Program-made: the position numbers and the translations under genes
Shown: piece after piece, positions 7,819 through 14,776 of the stretch
How positions within the stretch are numbered: position 1 is the first letter of the stretch
Layout of the letters: every line of letters begins with the position of its first letter
Origin: JAVBQG01 sp031549185
GTDB taxonomy: Bacteria; Synergistota; Synergistia; Synergistales; Synergistaceae
DNA: 28,860 bases
NCBI GenBank assembly: GCA_031549185.1
Contig: JAVBQG010000034.1
Coordinates: forward strand, 1 to 28,860
Direction of reading: 5' to 3'
Notes under the pieces: generated by a model
What the model saw: only the letters and a program-made list of their open reading frames with translations
Databases searched by the model: none
What the model was told of the DNA's origin: nothing

Positions 7819-8598
7819 ATGGCAATGAGAGACAGCAACATCGCATATATCGAATCGCGGGATGTGTTTCTTTCGGGGGCCGGGCTCGGCGTCATCATCG
7901 TGGACGAAAAATACCCGGCGTTTCCGGGAGACGTGAGAAACCCCAGCGCCTATCCGTACCCGGTGCAGTACGAGATCGCGAAAGACCTGACGATCCAGAA
8001 GCTCGTCAGGGAGGCGAACCAGGACACATACCTGCCGAACGTCATCGCCGCGGCGAAAAGGCTGGAGGAGATGGGTTGCCGCGCCATCTTCGGCGAATGC
8101 GGATATTTCGCCTATTACCAGAAGGAAGTGGCCGCGGCCGTAAATATCCCGGTCTTTCTCTCGAGCCTGCTCCAGATTTCCTGGGCGCAGTCCGTCGTCG
8201 GCCCCGACAAGATCGTCGGCATCCTCTGCGCCTCCAAAGTGTTCATGCAGGACAAACACCTGGAGAGCGTCGGGGTGAAACTCGGAAGCAACTATGTCGT
8301 GTTCGGCGCGCGCGACGACGGCAACTGCCCGGAGCTCGGCCTGCTGTGGGACGAAAGAACCCGGACAGGCCCCCCGCGGTGCAATTTCAAAAAAGCGGAG
8401 GAGGAGTTCATGGCGCGCGCGCTCGAATTCTACAACGCCTACCCCAATATGGGCGCCATGATCTTCGAGTGTACAGGTTTCCCGCCCTTCGCGAGAGACG
8501 TGCAGCGCGTCATCAACATCCCGATATACAGTTGGAGCACGATGATGGACTACGCATACTCGGTCTGCGTGCATCGGGATTTCTATGGAAACGTGTAA
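7819..8598 (+). CDS. Asp/Glu/hydantoin racemase-superfamily protein
   Basis: 259-residue cytoplasmic protein of the aspartate/glutamate racemase superfamily, which also includes hydantoin racemases, maleate isomerase and arylmalonate decarboxylase. ATG 7819 lies 8 nt after GGAGGT (7805-7810). Both catalytic cysteine positions are present: C94 in FGECGYF and C218 in FECTGFPPF, which fits two-base racemase chemistry. The first cysteine follows Gly-Glu instead of the usual C-N-T context, so the substrate probably differs from free Asp or Glu. It sits 33 bp after the binding-protein gene and directly before the opine-type dehydrogenase, suggesting it processes the imported compound or its product. 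Confidence 0.8.
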   Translation: MAMRDSNIAYIESRDVFLSGAGLGVIIVDEKYPAFPGDVRNPSAYPYPVQYEIAKDLTIQKLVREANQDTYLPNVIAAAKRLEEMGCRAIFGECGYFAYYQKEVAAAVNIPVFLSSLLQISWAQSVVGPDKIVGILCASKVFMQDKHLESVGVKLGSNYVVFGARDDGNCPELGLLWDERTRTGPPRCNFKKAEEEFMARALEFYNAYPNMGAMIFECTGFPPFARDVQRVINIPIYSWSTMMDYAYSVCVHRDFYGNV

Positions 8599-8629
8599 AC
8601 GCGTATAAAGGATCGGAGTGGACGATATC

Positions 8630-9823
8630 ATGAAAAAAATAGCGGTTTTAGGAGCGGGAAATTCGGGCAAAGGGCTGGCGGGGGACGCCGCCGTCGCGGG
8701 GCACGAGGTCAGACTGTGGGAGGACGCCGCCTTCGCGAACAACATCGCGGCATTGAAAGAGACGAAAAAGATCAAGGTATACGGGCTGCAGAACAACGTC
8801 AAGCAGTTCAAGCGCGACGGCATCGGCGAGCTCGCCGTCGTCACCACCGACATGAAGGAGGCAGTCGCGGGCGCGGACATCATCGCGGTTTCGGTCGTCT
8901 CGCACGGCTTCGACAAATTGTTCGAGCAGCTCGTTCCCTGTCTAGAGGACGGCCAGGTCGTCACGTTCTTCCCCGATAACTACGCCTCCTTTATCCTTCG
9001 CAAAAAAATGCGCGAGGCCGGGTGCGACAAGAAGGTCGTGATCGGAGGGTGGTCGAGCCTGCCGTACGGCGCGCGGGTGACGAGCATCGAGGGCATCAAC
9101 GAGGTCTTCATCGTCTATCGCGCCGTCAGCCTGCGCGGCGACACACTGCCAAGCAGCGACCGGGAGACGTTCTTCAACGCCATGCGCGAATTCGCCTGCA
9201 TGGACCCCGTGGACTTCCTCCCCGGGGATACGATGCTGGACGTGAATTTCTGCAATGTCAACCCCATCCTCCACGTCCCGGCCGTCCTGCTGAACGCCGG
9301 CGCAATCGACAACTGGGGCATCATCGACCCCGTGGGCGACAAGAACGAGTATTACAGCATCTATCGCCACGCCTTCTCTCCGAGCGTCTCGAATGTGCAG
9401 TACGGCATCTATTTGGAGGAGTGCGAGATGGCCAAGAAATTCGGTGTCGGAATCCAGCATTACGACAAAGAGGTCTTCTTCTCCCGGCTCAGCATCCTCG
9501 GCCCGGAATTCATGGGCGACGGCTTCATCACGCCGTTGGAGGAGAACATGCCGGACTGGTACCGGATGCAATACTTCCCCGGGGCGAGGTTCACCGTGCA
9601 AAATCGCTACGTGACGGAGGACATCCCGGTGGGGACGAAAATCTTCTACGAGCTGGGGAAACGTGTCGGCGTCGAAACGCCCCTGATCGAAAGCATGATC
9701 GTGCTGGGGAGCGCGGTGAACGGCGTCGACTACTTCAAGGAAGGCTGGAATCTGGATAAATTGGGAATCGAGAAGATGAACAACGAAGAATTGCTCGATT
9801 ATCTTCGTTATGGTAAGATTTAG
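8630..9823 (+). CDS. NAD(P)-dependent opine dehydrogenase-family oxidoreductase
   Basis: 397-residue two-domain oxidoreductase of the octopine/nopaline dehydrogenase family. ATG 8630 is chosen over GTG 8618, which overlaps the GGAG ribosome site. The N-terminal Rossmann domain has GAGNSGKGLA (residues 8-17) for dinucleotide binding. The C-terminal helical opine-dehydrogenase domain has the family hallmark NPILHVPAVLLNAG with H215 as the probable catalytic His. Known family reactions are reversible reductive condensations of an amino acid with a 2-oxoacid. Beside an uptake system the oxidative, degrading direction is plausible (inference). The exact substrate is unknown. Confidence 0.82.
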   Translation: MKKIAVLGAGNSGKGLAGDAAVAGHEVRLWEDAAFANNIAALKETKKIKVYGLQNNVKQFKRDGIGELAVVTTDMKEAVAGADIIAVSVVSHGFDKLFEQLVPCLEDGQVVTFFPDNYASFILRKKMREAGCDKKVVIGGWSSLPYGARVTSIEGINEVFIVYRAVSLRGDTLPSSDRETFFNAMREFACMDPVDFLPGDTMLDVNFCNVNPILHVPAVLLNAGAIDNWGIIDPVGDKNEYYSIYRHAFSPSVSNVQYGIYLEECEMAKKFGVGIQHYDKEVFFSRLSILGPEFMGDGFITPLEENMPDWYRMQYFPGARFTVQNRYVTEDIPVGTKIFYELGKRVGVETPLIESMIVLGSAVNGVDYFKEGWNLDKLGIEKMNNEELLDYLRYGKI

Positions 9824-9897
9824 AAGCCGGGATGCCTGTACGGCTTAAGGTATAGGCGTTCGACGAAACATAAAGCACTGGCGATCTCACGTCAAAA

Positions 9898-9932
9898 CAG
9901 CTGTCGCTCCGCATCGTTCGGAGCGACAGCTG
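9898..9932. terminator. Strong 14-bp hairpin after the TRAP operon
   Basis: The arms CAGCTGTCGCTCCG (9898-9911) and 9919-9932 are perfectly complementary around a 7-nt loop. It lies between the dehydrogenase stop (9823) and the regulator start. Only a weak CT/T-rich tail follows on the + strand, so it may be an imperfect terminator, a processing or stability hairpin that lowers regulator expression, or an operator. Confidence 0.45.
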
Positions 9933-9960
9933 TGACACTCTTAAAGTGGGGCGAACGACC

Positions 9961-10872
9961 GTGACAGACGCAAAGAAGACATTCCTCGACTTGTTGCAGG
10001 AATATGCGGACAGGATGACGAAAAAACAGCTCGTGCTGGCCGATTATATTGTGGCCAACTACAGGCAGGCGGCGTTCATGAACACCAAAGAGCTTTCGAA
10101 AGCCGCCGATGTCAGTGAATCCACTCTGCTACGGCTCGTCGACACCATGGAGTTCACAAGGTTCGCCGACTTTCAAGCGGCGCTTCAGGATCTTGTCTGC
10201 TCGAAAATCTCGAGCTTGGAGATGTTCCACAACCCGGATACGGACAAACAACACATCCTGAACCATATTCTCTCGCTCGAAAACTCGATCATGCTGGACA
10301 TGGCCAGCAATATCGACTTGACGACATTCGACCACATCGTCGAGCAGCTCAACGTGTCGAAAAAAGTCTATATCGTCGGGTTAGGCGTGGACGAGATATA
10401 CGCGCGGTATTTCGTCAGGTTTTTGCGGATGCTGCGAAATGACGTCGTCATCATCACGCCGGAGTCCGAGTCCAACGTGTTCAGCCTGATCGCCGAGGCG
10501 GAGGAGGACAGCGGCAAGTCGGTCGTGATCGTCTATCACTTCCCTCGCTATCACAGGCGCACGTACGAACTCTGCAAGCTGTTCTCGACGAAGAAAATCC
10601 GCATGATCGGGATCGTCGACAGCCTCATCGCCCCCATCGTACCGTTTCTGGAGTCCTATCTCCTCGTGCCGACGCGCTATCTCACCCTGATCGACCCCAC
10701 CGCCGCCGCGATGACGCTGACTCATGCGCTGCTCACCGCGCTCATCAAAAAGAATCCATGCTTCTACAAAAAAAGGATGGAGGAGTTCAACGACTATTCG
10801 AGAATGATAGACAGGACAATTCGAAAGGACCTTCAAGTTCCGTTCAACTTGGACTCGGAAGTGCTGTCGTAA
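9961..10872 (+). CDS. RpiR/MurR-family transcriptional regulator (HTH-SIS)
   Basis: 303-residue regulator with an N-terminal helix-turn-helix of the HTH_6 type (about 1-80; motif ELSKAADVSESTLLRLVDTM) and a C-terminal sugar-isomerase-like SIS domain (about 120-250; KKVYIVGLGVDEIYARYF). The usual SIS phosphosugar loop (G-x-G-x-S) is altered, with Asp where Ser is expected, so its effector may not be a phosphosugar. GTG 9961 is preferred because GGGGCG (9948-9953) precedes it; GTG 9946 is the alternative and would add five residues. It lies on the same strand after the TRAP/racemase/dehydrogenase genes and is their likely regulator, probably through the 4732-4765 palindrome (inference). Confidence 0.85.
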   Translation: MTDAKKTFLDLLQEYADRMTKKQLVLADYIVANYRQAAFMNTKELSKAADVSESTLLRLVDTMEFTRFADFQAALQDLVCSKISSLEMFHNPDTDKQHILNHILSLENSIMLDMASNIDLTTFDHIVEQLNVSKKVYIVGLGVDEIYARYFVRFLRMLRNDVVIITPESESNVFSLIAEAEEDSGKSVVIVYHFPRYHRRTYELCKLFSTKKIRMIGIVDSLIAPIVPFLESYLLVPTRYLTLIDPTAAAMTLTHALLTALIKKNPCFYKKRMEEFNDYSRMIDRTIRKDLQVPFNLDSEVLS

Positions 10873-10902
10873 ACGCGGAGTACGCAATATACATACGAAA
10901 GT

Positions 10903-10924
10903 GCGGGGTATCGGTTCGAGAGAA
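10903..10924 (+). repeat. 22-bp direct copy of the response regulator 3' end
   Basis: These 22 bp are identical, in the same orientation, to 4580-4601, which encode the AGYRFER end of the response regulator. Read in that frame the copy gives AGYRFERTRA then a stop. Flanking bases on both sides differ. It is either the displaced original 3' end of the gene or one arm of a direct repeat bounding the inserted TRAP block. Confidence 0.7.
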
Positions 10925-10962
10925 CGAGGGCTTGAGGCGAGGTCGCCATAAACCTCCGCTTG

Positions 10963-11184
10963 TTATTGATAGCCATGCTCTCTGACACTTGTCCTTTGCT
11001 GCCCGCTTCGATATCGCAAATACAGCAGGAACGCATTCACAAGGTGTAAAATGACGACCGAAGATGTAAACAACGCGACGAGCATTCCTCCCTGCGCAAG
11101 CGTCAACACCCAAACACTTCTCATGACATTGGCCAAATATAGAAAGACGCCGATATTGACCACCATCCCGAATAATTCCGGCAA
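10963..11184 (-). CDS. Small hypothetical membrane protein
   Basis: Possible 73-residue protein with two hydrophobic helices (about 6-24 and 33-58) and a basic C-terminal tail. The start is uncertain: TTG at 11184 follows AGGAGA at suitable spacing; a longer version would start at TTG 11238, and an ATG-initiated shorter one six codons in. I do not recognise the family. It lies downstream of the toxin locus on the same strand and could be a fragment of a larger membrane protein. Confidence 0.35.
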   Translation of the reverse strand: MPELFGMVVNIGVFLYLANVMRSVWVLTLAQGGMLVALFTSSVVILHLVNAFLLYLRYRSGQQRTSVREHGYQ

Positions 11185-11244
11185 CCGGTTCTCTCCTGTT
11201 ACTTTTCTCGATGCAAACAAGATACAAGAAGAAATCAAGCAGAT

Positions 11245-11400
11245 TCAGTTATCGCGCGCCCATTCCAACGCTTCATCGACCATCGCCGCAAGGTCCTCTT
11301 CGCTTCTGTCGGCGTTGGGGACCTTGATCTGTTCGGCCGTCATCTCGAAGATACAGGACCGGACGGCTTCCTCTTCATTGTTCGGCATGAACGTGCACAT
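11245..11400 (-). CDS. Small acidic protein overlapping the PIN toxin gene
   Basis: 51-residue ORF with an excellent ribosome site (AAAGGAGG, 5 nt before ATG 11400). It starts inside the last 26 bp of the toxin gene in another frame, the layout of translationally coupled genes. It is acidic, with runs such as NNEEEAV and DRSEEDLAAMVDEAL, and ends WARDN. No DNA-binding motif is evident. It could be an accessory or neutralising partner of the toxin or an unrelated small protein; I do not recognise the family. Confidence 0.55.
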   Translation of the reverse strand: MCTFMPNNEEEAVRSCIFEMTAEQIKVPNADRSEEDLAAMVDEALEWARDN

Positions 11401-11890
11401 TTGTGCCTCCTTTATCCTCCCATGGGTTGAGGGTCTCGAGATTGGGAAACTTGAAATCGACGACGTTCCTCGTGACCACCGTCAGCCCGTGGACAAACGC
11501 AGTCGCGGCAATAAGCGCGTCCCGCTCGGCGGACGGGTTTGGAACATGCAGCGAGACGCACCTGCGTGCAACGCCAACATCGACCGGCAGGATTCGCCCT
11601 TCAAAAGCGGGCAATACATGGTCCTCCAGCCACAAATGGGGCAGCCTTCCCTGCCGCGCGTCGCGCCTCTCAATCTGCAATACCCCTTTTTCGATCTCCA
11701 GAATGGTGATCGCCGACAGAAAAAGATCCCGGGCAATGACGTTTTTCGCCCAGGCTACGACACGCGCTTCGGCCTTGCCTATGGACTCTTTTTTCAGCTC
11801 GGAAAGGACATTGGTGTCCAGTAATTCAGATTCTATTTCAAATAGCCCGTTTTGCGTAGGGGCGCACAGCGTGCGCCCGCCAAGAAACAT
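11375..11890 (-). CDS. PIN-domain toxin (VapC/FitB-like), 5' end replaced by a MITE
   Basis: PIN-domain endoribonuclease toxin of a type II toxin-antitoxin system. The core has the expected acidic residues: LLDTN (D25), SEL (E31), an EIEKG segment, RDALIAATA (Asp) and VVTRNVVDF. In the present ORF residues 1-22 are entirely encoded by the inserted element at 11825-11965. The native start was ATG at 11974-11972, overlapping the antitoxin stop as TGATG. It read M-Y-L, and removing the element plus one TAA duplication restores MYLLDTN, a normal VapC start (151 residues). Reading from the native ATG now hits a stop at codon 5, inside the element. The ATG at 11890 within the element is in frame, so a 171-residue toxin could still be made if a ribosome site works there; only a weak GAAAG precedes it. 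Confidence 0.75.
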   Translation of the reverse strand: MFLGGRTLCAPTQNGLFEIESELLDTNVLSELKKESIGKAEARVVAWAKNVIARDLFLSAITILEIEKGVLQIERRDARQGRLPHLWLEDHVLPAFEGRILPVDVGVARRCVSLHVPNPSAERDALIAATAFVHGLTVVTRNVVDFKFPNLETLNPWEDKGGTNVHVHAEQ

Positions 11891-11965
11891 GATTCTTTCA
11901 GGATAAAATTGGCGAACACTGTTCGTCCCTACGATAATAACAATCGTATTGATTTAGAATCAGAA
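11825..11965. mobile_element. 141-bp MITE-like element with twin palindromes
   Basis: Terminal inverted repeats of 17 bp match at 14 positions: TTCAGATTCTATTTCAA on the left (+ strand) and TTCTGATTCTAAATCAA reading inward from the right. The element is flanked by direct TAA duplications (11822-11824 and 11966-11968). Inside are two palindromes in opposite orientation. One is GGGCGCAC-AGC-GTGCGCCC at 11860-11878, next to GTAGG. The other, at 11911-11927, is GGCGAAC-ACT-GTTCGTC, next to its complement CCTAC. They surround a core with GATTCTTTCAGG (11891-11902). It encodes no transposase, so it would need one in trans. It interrupts the toxin gene at codon 3. Confidence 0.85.
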
Positions 11966-11973
11966 TAAATACA

Positions 11974-12157
11974 TCAGGAAAGATCTGCCGTGCAATACAG
12001 CTCACCGGACAAACGCGGCAGATCGAAGTCGATAGGAGAGAAGTACATGCGTCAGGTGTCCGCGCTCTGTGATATAGACCGGGCCCTTTCGAGAGGCTCT
12101 TTTTGCACGTCCTGTGTCCTGGTTGAACTCTCGGCTGGTCAACATGGTAACGGTCAT
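11974..12157 (-). pseudogene. Phd/YefM-type antitoxin, frameshifted by an internal deletion
   Basis: ATG 12157 follows an AAGGGAG site and encodes a Phd/YefM-like N-terminus (MTVTMLTSREFNQDTGRAK, then GPVYITERG and HVLLS). After HVLLS the frame breaks: the current frame reads YRLRSAAFVR and stops at 12002, while the next frame reads PIDFDLPRLSGELY and ends TADLS at 11974-11976. That is the usual C-terminal, toxin-binding tail of antitoxins paired with FitB-like PIN toxins. The expected middle (an IEDY-type segment and following helix) is missing, so about 20 residues appear to have been deleted. The tail stop overlaps the native toxin ATG, confirming the original bicistron. The DNA-binding half may still be made. 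Confidence 0.75.
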
Positions 12158-12263
12158 CAGGATCATCTCCCTTTGTAGATATGTCACTACAATCTGAAAA
12201 AGAAGGTCAAGAGCGAAAAGGGGCGCCCTCATCTTCTCCGCGCCGCGCAAACCCTCCTCCCCG

Positions 12264-13586
12264 TCACTCCTTCACGACGGTCGTACCGGCGATCAGGTCG
12301 TGCAGCGCCCGTTGGTCCTTGCGAAAGGCGAAACCGGCGTCCACGAGGAAAACGGCGGCGCCGAGCCAGACGTTCAGATACAGCGCAATCAGCCCCACGT
12401 AGCAGAGGCTCCAGCGCAACGCGGCGATCTTCCACAGCGGGACCGGGAATCCCTCGCGGTCGGCGATCCTGACGCGCATGGCCTTTTTGCCGAGCGACTG
12501 CCCGTCGCGATTCAGAAAGTAGAGATTGCAGCCGGCAAAAGCGAGCACCATAAGCGCCAGTACGACCCCTGCGGCGATCGCCACAATCTCCAGTTTGAAG
12601 AACCGCAAGGCCGGCAGGGCCAGGTAGACCAGGATGAGCGCGGACAAAGCCGCGAGGTTGATCATGAAGGCGGCGAGACGAGTCTCCCGCGCGGCGAGCA
12701 CCGGCGCCTGCGGCGCGTCGGGCGTTTCCGGCCGAGCGCCCTGCGGTTCTACCGGCTCGGCGACGGGAGGGACGGGGGACGGCGTGGCCTCTGCAGGCGC
12801 AACGGGGGCCGGCTCGGATACCATGGGAGCCTCCATGCGCACCGCGGCCTCGGATACGGGCGCGGGGTTCTGCTCCAACTGCGCGAGCTGGGACAACAGC
12901 AGAGCGCGAAGCGGCTCCACGGGCGCGGCAACATCGCCGGGCGGCGTTGTAGGGGCGCACAGTGTGCGCCCACCCACCTCCGGCAAAACCGCGTCTTCCT
13001 GCGGGCGAACAATGTCCGCCCCAGGGAAGGGCATCTCCTGCGCGGGTTGCGATGATGGTTCAATGATCGGAACGGGTTCCGGCTCGGGAACCGGCTCGAC
13101 TACCGGGGCTGCTTCCGGCTCGGGAGCTTGAACGGGCACAGGCGCGGCTGTCGGTTCGAACGTCGTATCCGGGGATTCGACGGCCTGCTGCGGCTCCGGC
13201 TGCGAGGACAGCGGCTCGACGACCGGGGCGGATGCCGGCTCAGGTGCTGGGGCAGGCAGGGGTTCAGGCGCTGAAACTGCCGCCTGAGCTTCGCCCGTCT
13301 GAGGGTGCACCGCCAGTTGAACCGAAGGAGAGAGAAAGGGGGCGAAGAGCGCCCCCGGGATCTGCACGACCGGAGCCGCTCCCCGCGGCGGAGTGAAGCT
13401 CCCGGCGAAGAGCGCCGCGAGCTCCGTCTCTCCCGCTCTCACCCAGCCGCTGGCCGCGTTCTCGGACAACGGGCTCCAGACAAGCGTGTCGAGCGCGATC
13501 TCGCCGCGCCGCGCCATCTCCCGCAGCTGTTCCTCCCCAAACGGGCCCTGGGGTTGCCCTGACAGTACGCAATGCCATTCCTTCAT
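12264..13586 (-). CDS. GYF_2-RDD membrane protein with long proline-rich linker
   Basis: 440-residue protein in three parts. An N-terminal GYF_2 domain (about 1-65) starts MKEWHCVLSGQPQGPF and has the typical GPF...L...G.I..DTLVW pattern. A Pro/Glu/Ala-rich linker of about 230 residues follows. The C-terminal RDD domain (about 300-440) has three to four membrane helices and the QSLGKKAMRVRI and ALHDLIAGTTVV motifs. ATG 13586 is chosen because both paralogs start at this motif and AAGGAGG lies 10 nt upstream; an ATG 8 codons earlier is possible. Two palindromic repeats (12949-13021) are translated inside the linker. GYF_2 domains are thought to bind peptides; RDD proteins are poorly characterised. 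Function is unknown. Confidence 0.85.
   Translation of the reverse strand: MKEWHCVLSGQPQGPFGEEQLREMARRGEIALDTLVWSPLSENAASGWVRAGETELAALFAGSFTPPRGAAPVVQIPGALFAPFLSPSVQLAVHPQTGEAQAAVSAPEPLPAPAPEPASAPVVEPLSSQPEPQQAVESPDTTFEPTAAPVPVQAPEPEAAPVVEPVPEPEPVPIIEPSSQPAQEMPFPGADIVRPQEDAVLPEVGGRTLCAPTTPPGDVAAPVEPLRALLLSQLAQLEQNPAPVSEAAVRMEAPMVSEPAPVAPAEATPSPVPPVAEPVEPQGARPETPDAPQAPVLAARETRLAAFMINLAALSALILVYLALPALRFFKLEIVAIAAGVVLALMVLAFAGCNLYFLNRDGQSLGKKAMRVRIADREGFPVPLWKIAALRWSLCYVGLIALYLNVWLGAAVFLVDAGFAFRKDQRALHDLIAGTTVVKE
12949..13021. repeat. Twin palindromic repeats inside a coding region
   Basis: First palindrome: GGGCGCAC-AGT-GTGCGCCC at 12953-12971, preceded by GTAGG exactly as in the MITE at 11825-11965. 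Second: GGGCGAAC-AAT-GTCCGCCC at 13003-13021 (one mismatch). About 30 bp separate them. On the - strand they are translated in frame as GGRTLCAPT and GADIVRPQ within the linker of the GYF_2-RDD protein. The peptide GGRTLCAPT is also encoded by the MITE at the toxin start. Confidence 0.8.
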
Positions 13587-13613
13587 ACGAGTGTTTCCTC
13601 CTTCCGGCACGCG

Positions 13614-14453
13614 CTACGCCTCTACCACGATCGTGCCGGCCAACCAGTCGTGCAGCGCCCTCCGGCTCTTACCGAAAACGAGGCACGAGTCCAGAAAAAA
13701 GACCACGCCAAGCGCGATGGCCAGCTTCAGCTGTAAATTCGGCGGCAGCGTGACCTCGTTCAAAAAACCCTGCGAGATGACCGCCGTAAAGCCCAGCGCC
13801 GCGAAGAACGCGATGTAGACGCCATTTCGAAGAATCACGATCCTCCAGAGGGGCGTCCTGCTGCCGTCGACGTTGGCGATCCGAATGCCCATGATCCTCT
13901 TGCTGACGGACTCGCCGTTCCGGAACAGGAGCCAGAAGTTGATCGTCCCGTAGACCAGAAAGGCGCCCAACGTGGCTGCGAAGACGCGGATCGCCAGCCC
14001 CGTCGACTCGCCGCGAAGCAGGAGGATCGGGGCGGCCATGAAGACCACGCAGAAGGCGACGAGGATCAGGACGTCCAGCACGAAGGCGATAAAGCGCCGG
14101 ATTCGGGAGGCCGGAAAGAGCCACTCCCCCTGCCAGACGGCCGCCTTCGACGCAGGCTGCTTCAACCACTGATAGTCGAACGCGACGGGGCTCTCGTCGC
14201 CTCCCGCGCCGAAAGAAACCGGCGGCTCCGAGCGCGGCGACGGGGATCGCGCCCCGCCCGCGCCCTCGGCGAAGAGCGACGCGACCTCCGTCTCCTCCGC
14301 CCTGATCCAGCCGCGCGCGGCGTCCTCGGGAGAGGCGCCGCACCAGACGAGCGTCTCCCCCGTGAGGTCGCCCTTTCGGGTCATCTCCCTCAGCTTCTCC
14401 TCGGAAAACGGGCCATATACCTGGCCGTACAACACACAGTGCCACTCTTTCAC
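13614..14453 (-). CDS. GYF_2-RDD membrane protein (short linker paralog)
   Basis: 279-residue paralog of the 12264 and 15763 genes. GTG 14453 follows GGAGGG at 8 nt and starts at the shared motif VKEWHCVLYGQ. Parts: GYF_2 domain (about 1-65, VYGPFSEEKLREM and TLVWCG), a short linker with SPSPRSEPP, and an RDD domain (about 120-279). The RDD domain begins RIRRFIAFVLDVLILVAF, has ESVSKRIMGIRIANVDGSRTPLW in the middle and ends RALHDWLAGTIVVEA. Only 27 bp separate its stop from the start of the next RDD gene, so the two are probably cotranscribed. Confidence 0.88.
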   Translation of the reverse strand: MKEWHCVLYGQVYGPFSEEKLREMTRKGDLTGETLVWCGASPEDAARGWIRAEETEVASLFAEGAGGARSPSPRSEPPVSFGAGGDESPVAFDYQWLKQPASKAAVWQGEWLFPASRIRRFIAFVLDVLILVAFCVVFMAAPILLLRGESTGLAIRVFAATLGAFLVYGTINFWLLFRNGESVSKRIMGIRIANVDGSRTPLWRIVILRNGVYIAFFAALGFTAVISQGFLNEVTLPPNLQLKLAIALGVVFFLDSCLVFGKSRRALHDWLAGTIVVEA

Positions 14454-14776
14454 TTCGACGTCCCTCCGCGTTCCGGGCAAAAAGCGTTCTTCAAGAAGGT
14501 TACTGTATCATCAGGGGTCAGAAGGGTAAAGCTACGGGCCCTTGCGGCTCGACCGACTCGCTCAGCGCCTCCCTCACATTTCAAAGCGAATTAAAAACTA
14601 ATCGAACAAAAATAATAGGGCAAGCGAAGAAAGTTGTCAACGGCGGGAAAAAGCACAAAGGCGAGACAAATTTCGGTAATTTTTAACGAAATGAAGGCTT
14701 TTCTTTCACACGTTTGAGCCATACAATAATCGCGACGTTCACGAAACGATCACGGACGAAAAAAGGAGTAGATGCA
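14454..14776. promoter_or_regulatory. Divergent intergenic region with a candidate promoter
   Basis: 323 bp with no ORF between the RDD gene (-) and the secreted protein gene (+). The segment 14580-14760 is AT-rich. The best + strand promoter candidate is TTTTCT (14699-14704), a 17-bp spacer and TACAAT (14722-14727). The -35 is poor and the -10 good. I cannot place a convincing - strand promoter or any operator. Confidence 0.35.

Noticed and set aside
10844..11227. 127-codon - strand ORF covering the end of the RpiR regulator
   Set aside because: Overlaps the regulator 3' end antisense, shows no hydrophobic or family pattern and lacks a ribosome site.
12941..13021. Closely spaced palindromes as a CRISPR array
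   Set aside because: Only two non-identical palindromes, no repeated spacer units and no cas genes; they are translated in frame within a gene.
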